Below the pieces are notes generated by a model. It made no database searches. It had not been told where the DNA came from and saw only the letters and a list, made by a program, of their open reading frames with translations. A program made the translations under genes and the position numbers. A stretch of 64,000 nt of DNA from Methylomonas methanica MC09 (GTDB taxonomy: Bacteria > Pseudomonadota > Gammaproteobacteria > Methylococcales > Methylomonadaceae): contig NC_015572.1 of the NCBI RefSeq assembly GCF_000214665.1, forward strand, positions 3,596,001 to 3,660,000, read 5' to 3'. Shown one piece after another: positions 55,583 to 64,000 of this stretch (position 1 is its first letter; every line of letters starts with the position of its first letter).

Positions 55583-57349
55583 TTATTCAACGGAAAAGTC
55601 ACGCATCATTCCCATATCTTCATGTTCAAGATTATGGCAATGGAACATAAACAAACCTTTAAAGTCTTGAAAAGGCTTGATGATTCTGACCCGTTCGCCC
55701 GGCATCACTAACACGGTGTCTTTCCAGCCGCCTTCGATAAAACCGTCTTTAACCGAGGCATACCCCTTACTCTCCGGACCATCCAGACTACGATTGAGAA
55801 TTTGAAAATATTGGCCGTGCAAATGGATCGGATGGGCCATAGACATCATCATACCCATACCGCCACCGCCCATCATGCGGCCCATTTTATGACCACCTTG
55901 CTCGCCGCCGCCGTGCCGCATGCCCATACCCATGCCTTTTCCGCCGCCCTCATGATTCATACCGCGCATACCCATGCCGCCCATCTTGTGACCGCTCTCT
56001 TCACCTCCATGCCGCGTAGCGGGTTTTGATGCCCCCCCATGACCGCCGCCGTGGGCGTGGAATATCTCCATCAATTGCACGGTGTCGAATGGAATCCGCT
56101 CATTGGGCTGGATATCGTCGTAGGCGTAAGGCCGACCGTTCAGAACCATTTTCATCGGTCCTTCGGAAATACCAATCGGCACCGGTTTTTGCGGATTAGC
56201 GGTATCAGCCGCAGTGTAGCGTTTAATGATAGACAATTTTTGCGGTAAGGCCGGGCTATCGCTGACCTGCCGCACAACCTTGACGCTAAAGATCGGGTAG
56301 TCGCTGCCCACGGGCAAACTCGAGCCATGCATACCTCGCCCGCCGCCCATCATGCCCGGCAATACGCCGGAAAACTCGCGGCTACGCAGAACCAACCGGG
56401 AGCCGACTTTGCGTCCGCTAAAATCAACCCATAAATCCAGACGCTCACCGGGGGCCAGCATCACATAAGATTTTTTGACTGGTTTTTCCAGTAGCCCGCC
56501 ATCAGTACCAATCACAGTAATCGGCGTGTTGTCGTCCCAAGCCAATTTATAAATGCGTGCCGTAGACGCATTAAGCACTCTCAAACGGTAAGCCCGACTG
56601 GCGACATCAAGATGAAAATTCGGCAAGCCGTTAACTAAAATCCGATCGCCATAAAAACCCATCATACGGTCGTGCATGTGGCGCGCATAAATCAACTGAT
56701 TTTGGTTATCGAATAAACGATCCTGAATCACTACCGGTATTTCGAATTCACCGTCCGGTAGCTCCAGGCGCTTTTCCTCGTCGTCATTCACAAGAATTGC
56801 CCCGGCCAAACCATGGTAGACCTGCTTGGCGGTGGTATTGTGCGGGTGCGGGTGGTAAATATTCATGCTGGCGCGATTGAGCATTTCGAACTCGTAAACA
56901 AAGGTTTCGCCTTTGCCTATCGCATACAAAGGGTGCCCATCCACCTCGGCCGGCACGTGCAAACCATGCCAATGAGTGATGGTAACTTCATCCAACTGAT
57001 TGTGCAGATTGATGCGGATTTTCTGGCCTTTTTGAAAACGCAAAATCGGCCCCAGATAAGAGCCCGGCAACTGCGTCAGCGTATTGGCAGGACCTTTTAC
57101 CAGCTTGGCGAAATATTGCTGCACTCGAGTTGCGTTACCGGGCAGAATACCAATCGATGATGGCTTGCAAACCAAATCGATTTCCACATCCGGATGATAG
57201 TTGGGTGTCGCTTTACGCGCCGGTAATGTCGGCATATCGCCCATGCCTTCCATGGCGTGTAACCAGCCCGGCACGCCTGCCCAAGCTAATAGCCCGACAC
57301 CGGTTTGGGTAAAAAAACGACGGCGGGAAGGATTGGTTGAATGTTTCAT
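55583..57349 (-). CDS. Multicopper oxidase, CopA-like, with Met/His-rich insert
   Basis: The ATG at 57349 follows GAGGAG and opens a Tat signal (SRRRFFTQTGVG), giving 588 residues. Copper ligand motifs in order are HWHGLHV (about 137), HPHPHNTT (about 180), HPIHLHG (about 520) and HCHNLEHEDMGMM (about 573); the last carries the type 1 copper site with Met. Between residues about 445 and 510 lies a Gly/Met/His-rich insert (MGGMGMRGMNHEGG, GMGMGMRHGGG). It probably oxidises copper(I) or other metal in the periplasm and helps copper tolerance. It lies 32 bases before the HMA-SafE gene, likely one operon. Confidence 0.92.
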   Translation of the reverse strand: MKHSTNPSRRRFFTQTGVGLLAWAGVPGWLHAMEGMGDMPTLPARKATPNYHPDVEIDLVCKPSSIGILPGNATRVQQYFAKLVKGPANTLTQLPGSYLGPILRFQKGQKIRINLHNQLDEVTITHWHGLHVPAEVDGHPLYAIGKGETFVYEFEMLNRASMNIYHPHPHNTTAKQVYHGLAGAILVNDDEEKRLELPDGEFEIPVVIQDRLFDNQNQLIYARHMHDRMMGFYGDRILVNGLPNFHLDVASRAYRLRVLNASTARIYKLAWDDNTPITVIGTDGGLLEKPVKKSYVMLAPGERLDLWVDFSGRKVGSRLVLRSREFSGVLPGMMGGGRGMHGSSLPVGSDYPIFSVKVVRQVSDSPALPQKLSIIKRYTAADTANPQKPVPIGISEGPMKMVLNGRPYAYDDIQPNERIPFDTVQLMEIFHAHGGGHGGASKPATRHGGEESGHKMGGMGMRGMNHEGGGKGMGMGMRHGGGEQGGHKMGRMMGGGGMGMMMSMAHPIHLHGQYFQILNRSLDGPESKGYASVKDGFIEGGWKDTVLVMPGERVRIIKPFQDFKGLFMFHCHNLEHEDMGMMRDFSVE

Positions 57350-57421
57350 GACAGCTCCTCGATCTGAATCGATCATTTTTATAATAGTTATAGTGTGCAA
57401 ACCTCCTTGTCGTTGTCAGAC

Positions 57422-57844
57422 TCAGCCGTTGTCCGACGGTGGTTTCAGAATCACTCGCGTGGCTATCGCCAGCAACAGGATCGCCGCGGATACCCATAAC
57501 ATGCCCATGCCGGCTTCGTGATGAGCGGACACATCGGCAATCACCAAGCGGGCCAGCGCGGTAATCGCCACATAGATCAAACAGCGCACCGGCATAACGT
57601 TGGTTTTAAAATAAATCCCCACCATGGCGCCCAGCTCGAGATAAATAAACAACAGCAGAATATCGCCTATAGTGGCGTGCCCCTGCGCCACCATACCGGC
57701 GTACGCGAAAACGGCCGACCAGACGATGCTGGCGCCGATGACGAACAACGCCAGATAATGAAACGCTTCGATCAACAGATTACCTAACTCGTCCGACCAA
57801 GCTTTCATGCTGGCGTGTAACGCGTTAAAACGCTCGGGTTTCAT
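57422..57844 (-). CDS. PsiE family membrane protein
   Basis: The ATG at 57844 is chosen; the longer open frame lies inside the upstream TSUP gene. The 140-residue protein has four hydrophobic segments (about 22-42, 55-75, 85-105, 115-133) and the PsiE-like ILLLFIYLELGAMVGIYF and MPVRCLIYVAITALARL. PsiE is phosphate-starvation-inducible in E. coli; its activity is unknown. Its neighbour on the upstream side is the TSUP permease, translated just before it. Confidence 0.82.
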   Translation of the reverse strand: MKPERFNALHASMKAWSDELGNLLIEAFHYLALFVIGASIVWSAVFAYAGMVAQGHATIGDILLLFIYLELGAMVGIYFKTNVMPVRCLIYVAITALARLVIADVSAHHEAGMGMLWVSAAILLLAIATRVILKPPSDNG

Positions 57845-57848
57845 AAGT

Positions 57849-58781
57849 TTAGTGCCCATCCGCCGATTTGTGCGTGCCGCCGAGAATGACGGCATCGGTT
57901 TTATGTATCCAACTGCCGATGCGAAACAAACTCAAAATCAACGACAAACCGAATAAAACCCAAACCAGACCATGCGCTTGGCTAAACCAGGCATGGCCAT
58001 CACTTATTAAATTTTCGGTCAAGGCTTGCGACAATACGTAAATACCGACGCCAACCACCATCACACCGAAACCGCGCCGTAACCAAGCCGGCTTGATGTA
58101 CCCGGAAATCACCGCCCCCAGACCGCTACCGACTAAGGCGCCGGCCGTAACGATCATTGTCAAGGACACATCCAACACTGCATGCTGGCTATAACCGGCC
58201 AAACCGGCCAGCGCATTCATCACAATGATCAATAACGAGGTGCCGACAGCGCCGTGCATCGGCAAGCCTACCAGCAGGGTTAATGCGGGCACGATCAAAA
58301 AACCGCCTCCCACCCCGACCATACCGGTCAGTCCGCCCACGAAAAAACCGTCAAAAAGCACCCGCAAGTACGGCACTTTTAACGGGCAGACCGAAATGGG
58401 CTCCATCTTTGCGTCGGCATCGGCTTGGCCCTTATTCCTTCTCAGCATCAATAGCCCGGTTGACAGACTGATCAAACCGAATAAGGTCATCAACAAATCC
58501 GAGGAAAAATGCGCGGCCAAACGTCCACCGGCGAAAGCGCCGAGCATACCGGACAAGCCGAAAAACAGTCCGCTTTTCCAGCATACCGAGCGGCGGCGGG
58601 CATGCGGTATCAATGCCATCAAACTGGAAATGCCGACCACCACAAACGACGTGGCAATGGCAGTTTTCGGCTCCACGTTTAACAGGTATACCAGCATGGG
58701 TACAGTTAGAATCGATCCGCCGCCACCCAACAATCCCAGCAACAACCCGATGACAAGAGATAGCGACAACGTCAGCAACAT
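57849..58781 (-). CDS. TSUP (TauE/SafE) family permease
   Basis: The 310-residue membrane protein has about eight spans in two halves, opening with GLLLGLLGGGGSILTVPMLVYL and repeated by GGLTGMVGVGGGFLIVPALTLL near 155, the paired family motif. These transporters move sulfite, organosulfonates or related sulfur compounds out of the cell. The persulfide dioxygenase gene follows 9 bases upstream in the same operon, which supports a role in exporting sulfite made from persulfide. Confidence 0.92.
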   Translation of the reverse strand: MLLTLSLSLVIGLLLGLLGGGGSILTVPMLVYLLNVEPKTAIATSFVVVGISSLMALIPHARRRSVCWKSGLFFGLSGMLGAFAGGRLAAHFSSDLLMTLFGLISLSTGLLMLRRNKGQADADAKMEPISVCPLKVPYLRVLFDGFFVGGLTGMVGVGGGFLIVPALTLLVGLPMHGAVGTSLLIIVMNALAGLAGYSQHAVLDVSLTMIVTAGALVGSGLGAVISGYIKPAWLRRGFGVMVVGVGIYVLSQALTENLISDGHAWFSQAHGLVWVLFGLSLILSLFRIGSWIHKTDAVILGGTHKSADGH

Positions 58782-58790
58782 GATAGGCTC

Positions 58791-59489
58791 CTATTTCTGC
58801 TCAACAGCCAAGCCGCAAGACTGGTTGGCCGGCAAGGCTTTATCGATAAATTTGGGATACGCCAGTTTCAAATCCTGCATGATGGCGATGAACTCTTCCC
58901 GAGTCTTGCCGCCGCCCAAGCGACTGTTCTTAGCTATTTCCTGTTTTATGGTCGAGACTGTATTGCCTTGATAGTCGTGGCCCGGATACACCAGGGTATC
59001 GGGCGGCAAACTGAATAACTTGCGAGTGATACTGTCGTAAAGCAGACCGGCATCGCCTTGTTGAAAATCGGTACGTCCGCTGCCATTGATTAACAATGCA
59101 TCGCCGGTAAACACCCGGTCGGCCATCACATAACTGACACAACCGCCGGTATGGCCCGGTGTATGCCGCACTTCCAAATCCAGGTCCCCCACCTGCAAAG
59201 TCACGCCATCGGTTACCAATAAATCGGCGCACATCGCCCCGGCGTCGCGATGTACCACGCTTTTGCTGCCAATTTGCTTCCGCAATTGGCCTGCCGCTGT
59301 AACGTGATCGGCATGCACGTGAGTTTCCAAGGTGTAAATCAGTTTTAGATCAAGGTCCTGCAACAATTGCAGATATTGATCGATTTCCGAAACCACGGGA
59401 TCAATCAAGAGGGCCCGGTTTGTACGTTGGCAACCCAGCAAATAACTGTAGGTGGAGGTCTCGGTTTCAAAAAGCTGTCTGAAAATCAT
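58791..59489 (-). CDS. Persulfide dioxygenase, ETHE1-like (MBL fold)
   Basis: The 232-residue metallo-beta-lactamase-fold protein has HVHADHVTA (about 57-63), RHTPGHTGGCVSYVM (about 110) and FTGDALLINGSGRTDFQQGDA (split: FTGDALL then GRTDFQQGDA), which are the ETHE1-type iron ligands and the Arg-Thr-Asp-Phe motif. It oxidises glutathione persulfide to sulfite. It is paired with the TSUP permease and likely detoxifies sulfide. Confidence 0.92.
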   Translation of the reverse strand: MIFRQLFETETSTYSYLLGCQRTNRALLIDPVVSEIDQYLQLLQDLDLKLIYTLETHVHADHVTAAGQLRKQIGSKSVVHRDAGAMCADLLVTDGVTLQVGDLDLEVRHTPGHTGGCVSYVMADRVFTGDALLINGSGRTDFQQGDAGLLYDSITRKLFSLPPDTLVYPGHDYQGNTVSTIKQEIAKNSRLGGGKTREEFIAIMQDLKLAYPKFIDKALPANQSCGLAVEQK

Positions 59490-59759
59490 GGCTATATCCC
59501 GCGAAAACTGAATTAGAAAAGATTAATAATCTTATATCAATTCGCGTGCCAAGCCCTCTCCCAACTTTCTTTTCACAAGTCATTGTTTTTAGGTTATTTT
59601 TTGATTTCTAATATTTGATAAGCGTTTCATAATGAAACAAACGACACATAACCTGCATCTCTGAAACATCAGCTGAAACATTTTTTAAGCTTAGCTCTTG
59701 GCAGAACACCATGAACATAGATAGTTGAAGGCATAAACAGGCATTTACACACAATAAAA
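59490..59759. other. AT-rich intergenic region
   Basis: No gene or clear repeat is visible in these 270 bases. It must contain the promoter of the persulfide dioxygenase operon. Confidence 0.4.
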
Positions 59760-61184
59760 CTAATGAGGGATACCACCCTCCTGCCAAAACCTCGGCCCAA
59801 CTACTTGGTAGCCAATGGGAATCATTTCAAAATCACCTAAAATATTCGGCAATAATTCCGGCAATACCGACCACACCATGACCACCAGAATTACACCAGA
59901 AAATACTCTATGCCCTATATCGTTTAACGGCTTTACAAGGGCAAAAGGATCGCTTTGCCGATACAGCCCGATCATCATCCCCAACACCACGGCCATCATG
60001 ACCTGACTGAGCGGCATCACGATCACGCCGTCCACCAAAGAATAAAATGCCGAAGCCACGGCGGTAAAAAACAGCGCCATCGCCAACACTTGTTCAGACT
60101 CGGGCACAGCCTTTAGGGTGTTTGCATTAAAGCGCTTCAACCAGCGAAACAGGCCGAACCCCAGCAAGAATAAAATCAAACCGGTGGCCGGCAAGCCCCA
60201 TTCGCAGGCCAATTGCACAAGGCTGTTATGCGGGTGCGCCGCCATGTTGTTAGGATACCAGGCATAGTGCATCGGCCCCACACCCAACCAAGGGTGGGCT
60301 TGAATCATTTTCCAGGCATGCGTCCATAGATAAATCCGGTCGTTCGTATCTCCCCTTAAAACCGTTTGGACAACTACGCTACCGCCGCCGGCGTTCAGTT
60401 TCGGCAACCAGACAAACAACAGTTGATATGCCACAAAACCGCAACCGAAACACTTGAGTTGCAATTGCAAGAAAGGCCACGCGAGCCGCCGATACACCCG
60501 CCAAGTGATGACCATACTCAGCAGCCAAGCCAGCAACACCCCGCGACTGGTGGATGCGAACAACAACACCCACCAAGCCGACAACAGACAAAACACCCAA
60601 ACTTTGTATTTCGGCTTAACCGAACCGGGCACCAACAACGGCAGACACAGTAAACCCAAGGTCCAAAGTTGATATTGGTTGAACTGCCTGACGTTGGACA
60701 GCATAAAGAAGGGTTCCGGCCAGACTAAGGGAATTCCTTCCAGAAACGAAGCCAGATACCCCGTGTAAAAACCGATCATGTAGAGTACGGCACCTAATGA
60801 AATGGCGCTAACTATTGAGACCATGAGGGTATTCTGATAGTCATACCAAGCCTTGGCAATCAATAAACTCAAATAAAACAAACCGACAAATACACTGATT
60901 TCCAAAAACGCATGACGTGGAGAAGCAGACAATACCGCTGACAACCCCGCCAGAAAAAGAATAAACACGACCAAATAGCGGATTTCTATGTTCCAGATTG
61001 ATTTCAAAGAGCCAGCTTTCACGCCGCCCAACAGACTCCAAAACAAAGCCACAACGATAATTAGCAACTCACTCACCCGCTTGTCATCATAAGCAATCAA
61101 ATTGGGTATCAAGCCATAGTTCAAAGACAAACTGACGAGTATCATAATCAAGATAATCGCAAGTAGCTTTAAAATAAAACTCAT
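59760..61184 (-). CDS. PglL/Wzy-type oligosaccharide ligase
   Basis: The 474-residue multi-pass membrane protein (about 11 spans) has the Wzy_C/PglL-type periplasmic loop with HPWLGVGPMHYAWYP and HPHNSLVQLACEWG near residues 300-330. PglL proteins transfer oligosaccharide to pilin Ser/Thr residues. The pilin gene lies directly upstream, the usual pairing for a pilin-specific glycosyl-ligase. An O-antigen ligase is the alternative. Confidence 0.85.
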   Translation of the reverse strand: MSFILKLLAIILIMILVSLSLNYGLIPNLIAYDDKRVSELLIIVVALFWSLLGGVKAGSLKSIWNIEIRYLVVFILFLAGLSAVLSASPRHAFLEISVFVGLFYLSLLIAKAWYDYQNTLMVSIVSAISLGAVLYMIGFYTGYLASFLEGIPLVWPEPFFMLSNVRQFNQYQLWTLGLLCLPLLVPGSVKPKYKVWVFCLLSAWWVLLFASTSRGVLLAWLLSMVITWRVYRRLAWPFLQLQLKCFGCGFVAYQLLFVWLPKLNAGGGSVVVQTVLRGDTNDRIYLWTHAWKMIQAHPWLGVGPMHYAWYPNNMAAHPHNSLVQLACEWGLPATGLILFLLGFGLFRWLKRFNANTLKAVPESEQVLAMALFFTAVASAFYSLVDGVIVMPLSQVMMAVVLGMMIGLYRQSDPFALVKPLNDIGHRVFSGVILVVMVWSVLPELLPNILGDFEMIPIGYQVVGPRFWQEGGIPH

Positions 61185-61270
61185 AACGGTTAATACCTAG
61201 GTGAACTAAAACAGGAACGCATTGAAATATGAACCGCTTGCGAATACCGCATTGTCTATCCCTAAAAATG

Positions 61271-61296
61271 AAACAGGGAGCCGAAGCTCCCTGTTT
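61271..61296. terminator. Strong terminator after the pilin gene
   Basis: A perfect 11-bp stem (AAACAGGGAGC / GCTCCCTGTTT) with a CGAA loop is flanked by T-rich sequence on both strands. It lies 42 bases past the pilin stop, so the ligase gene is mostly read from its own promoter or from read-through. Confidence 0.92.
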
Positions 61297-61338
61297 TTAG
61301 ATTGGTTAGGATTAAATCCCTACTAAGCAATAATGTGA

Positions 61339-61791
61339 TTATGATCTGCAGTTTGCAGGCATATATTTACTGCTTGCTGCAACAGCTGGTCTGCACAACC
61401 ATTGAATAGGCTCACCGGCGGAAAATGTTGGTGCTAATGTCAAATTTGGTTGCACGCCGCCACCTAAGTCGTTAAATGATACAGAAATGACGCCATCAGC
61501 TACTGTAATACTTGAAACTTGTGTTGTTGCCGCCGGCTGTTTATACCCTAGAGGACCACTGCCATCGGCAGTTGAGTCTAAACTAGCAGTTGCAACACCA
61601 GCTGCATAAGCATCCGCTACAGCTAATTTAGCGGCACTAGCTAAACTTAAGCCCTCGGTAACTTTTGCCCTAATTGTATAATCCTGGTAGGCCGGTATTG
61701 CCACCGCCGCCAAAATACCGATGATCGCCACAACGATCATTAATTCGATCAAGGTAAAACCTTGTTGTACTTTTTTCATTTGCATGTTCAT
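61339..61791 (-). CDS. Type IV pilin (PilA-like)
   Basis: The ATG at 61791 follows a GAGAGGAAA site. The 150-residue prepilin has a short leader ending in Gly, then [20 protein letters not shown], the classical class IVa prepilin cleavage site and membrane helix with Glu5. A Cys pair near the C-terminus (WLCRP and PANCRS) forms the D-region disulfide. The pilin is processed by PilD and assembled into type IV pili for attachment, twitching or DNA uptake. A sigma-54 promoter precedes it. Confidence 0.95.
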   Translation of the reverse strand: MNMQMKKVQQGFTLIELMIVVAIIGILAAVAIPAYQDYTIRAKVTEGLSLASAAKLAVADAYAAGVATASLDSTADGSGPLGYKQPAATTQVSSITVADGVISVSFNDLGGGVQPNLTLAPTFSAGEPIQWLCRPAVAASSKYMPANCRS

Positions 61792-61842
61792 AGTGAGTTT
61801 CCTCTCGTGGATTGTTGTTTTGGTGAAAGACAAATCTGTTAA

Positions 61843-61859
61843 TGCAGTTGCCGTGCCAA
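61843..61859 (-). promoter_or_regulatory. Sigma-54 promoter of the pilin gene
   Basis: TTGGCACGGCAACTGCA on the minus strand has GG and GC 10 bases apart and a near-perfect -24 element. Pilin genes of this type are normally driven by sigma-54 with PilR. Confidence 0.88.
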
Positions 61860-62120
61860 CCGACAAAATGCCCGCAGCGATAAACTGAATACCATGTTAT
61901 TTCAATGGCTTATATTTATAAGCCACTACTATAACTATATTAAGCCGTTTATCTATCTTTTAAGCTCTGCAAATTCACCCCTATAAGCAACACTGTTTTG
62001 ACCGCTACTGACAAAATTTGTCACCCGATAAATCTATCGATATCCTTTACCGCCATTCGCAACCATCAAGACAAGGTTATAATCGACAGCCTTCAAACCA
62101 TTAACTTTGTTTTATCTATC

Positions 62121-63598
<1,478 letters not shown>

Positions 63599-63604
63599 TA
63601 CTTT

Positions 63605-63636
63605 GCAGGCTTACAAACCTGGGTTTGTACGCCTGC
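63605..63636. terminator. Hairpin between dapE and radC
   Basis: A 15-bp stem (GCAGGCTTACAAACC paired with GGTTTGTACGCCTGC, one mismatch) with a 2-base loop lies between the convergent dapE and radC stops. There is no T-run, so it may be a bidirectional factor-assisted terminator or a dispersed repeat. Confidence 0.55.
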
Positions 63637-63648
63637 GCTTGACGCAAT

Positions 63649-64000
63649 TTAAATCAAGCCGTGCTCGGCGAAGGAATAAGGCTGGCCGTCGCCGACTATG
63701 AAATGATCCAGCACCCGAATATCGAATAAAGCCAGCGCCTGTTTCAACTTATCGGTAATTTGCCGATCCGCCTGACTGGGTTCATTGATGCCGGAGGGAT
63801 GGTTATGCGCAAAAATCACGGCGGCCGCATGGTGGAATAAGGCCCGCTTGGCCACTTCCCTGGGGTAAACGCTGGCACCGTCTATGGTGCCGCGAAACAA
63901 CTCTTCCCACTGAATCACCCGATGCTGATTATCCAAAAACAAACAGGCAAACACCTCATAACTATAACCGCGCAGTTGCGCACTCAGATACGCGCGGGTA
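63649..64000 (-). CDS. radC: RadC family JAB/MPN domain protein (partial)
   Basis: The reading frame continues past the window end, so only the C-terminal 116 residues are present. It has the JAMM-type metal motif HNHPSG (with the Ser and Asp typical of RadC) near the middle, preceded by [14 protein letters not shown] and ending FAEHGLI. RadC proteins have an N-terminal helix-hairpin-helix part that lies outside this window. The function is uncertain; a DNA-repair role was claimed but not confirmed in E. coli. Confidence 0.93.
   Translation of the reverse strand, partial: TRAYLSAQLRGYSYEVFACLFLDNQHRVIQWEELFRGTIDGASVYPREVAKRALFHHAAAVIFAHNHPSGINEPSQADRQITDKLKQALALFDIRVLDHFIVGDGQPYSFAEHGLI

Overview
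The window looks like a chromosomal segment of a gammaproteobacterium of about 50 to 55 % GC by eye, most plausibly a methanotroph of the Methylococcales (Methylomonas-like). This rests on the core gene order hrcA-grpE-dnaK-dnaJ-dapB-carA-carB-greA / yhbY / rlmE-ftsH-glmM-tpiA-secG-tRNA-Leu, a PEP-CTERM protein, a type IV pilin with its own glycosyl-ligase neighbour, and many c-type cytochrome and copper proteins. The genus is an inference; the class is well supported.

Layout. 0-3.7 kb: end of an unidentified gene, a TolC-family outer-membrane protein, a membrane protein, a diguanylate cyclase and a small protein. 3.8-10.9 kb: a phosphorus-linked neighbourhood with a PhoX-like PEP-CTERM protein, an acetyltransferase/carbon-nitrogen hydrolase fusion, a PhoA-type alkaline phosphatase with Pho-box-like sites and a lipoprotein. 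A compact 876-bp transposon-like element (7564-8439) carrying one methyltransferase gene is inserted here. It has TGTC...GACA ends, repeated internal end motifs and a perfect 5-bp target duplication. 10.9-15.1 kb: cytochrome genes, a Gly/Met-rich repeat protein and a two-component system. 15.1-24.9 kb: an acetyltransferase, a thioredoxin/CcdA-like fusion, a second FtsH, a flavin reductase, lysS, a DUF433/PIN-like toxin-antitoxin pair with a frameshifted antitoxin start, prfB without the usual programmed frameshift, lgt and an Slp lipoprotein. 24.9-28.3 kb: an accessory patch with palindromic repeats, an AT-rich gene fusing a DUF262 domain to an AlbA/Schlafen-like domain, and a putative PD-(D/E)XK nuclease.

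28.4-45.1 kb is the core housekeeping block, nearly all on the minus strand, with a CIRCE element upstream of hrcA. 45.3-50.8 kb holds an aminotransferase and the RNA-repair genes rtcR / rtcB-rtcA, with a sigma-54 promoter in front of rtcB. 50.8-59.5 kb is a redox/copper/sulfur block: cytochrome bd oxidase (cydP-cydA-X-cydB-cydX) with an unknown periplasmic protein inserted between cydA and cydB, an HMA-SafE protein, a Met/His-rich multicopper oxidase, a PsiE protein, a TSUP permease and an ETHE1-like persulfide dioxygenase. 59.7-64 kb holds a PglL/Wzy-type ligase, a sigma-54-driven pilin, an ArsC-like protein with dapE, and the end of radC.

The candidates for something new are the small cargo transposon, the DUF262-AlbA fusion with its nuclease neighbour, and the antitoxin whose start has become a TAATG-coupled leader ORF.
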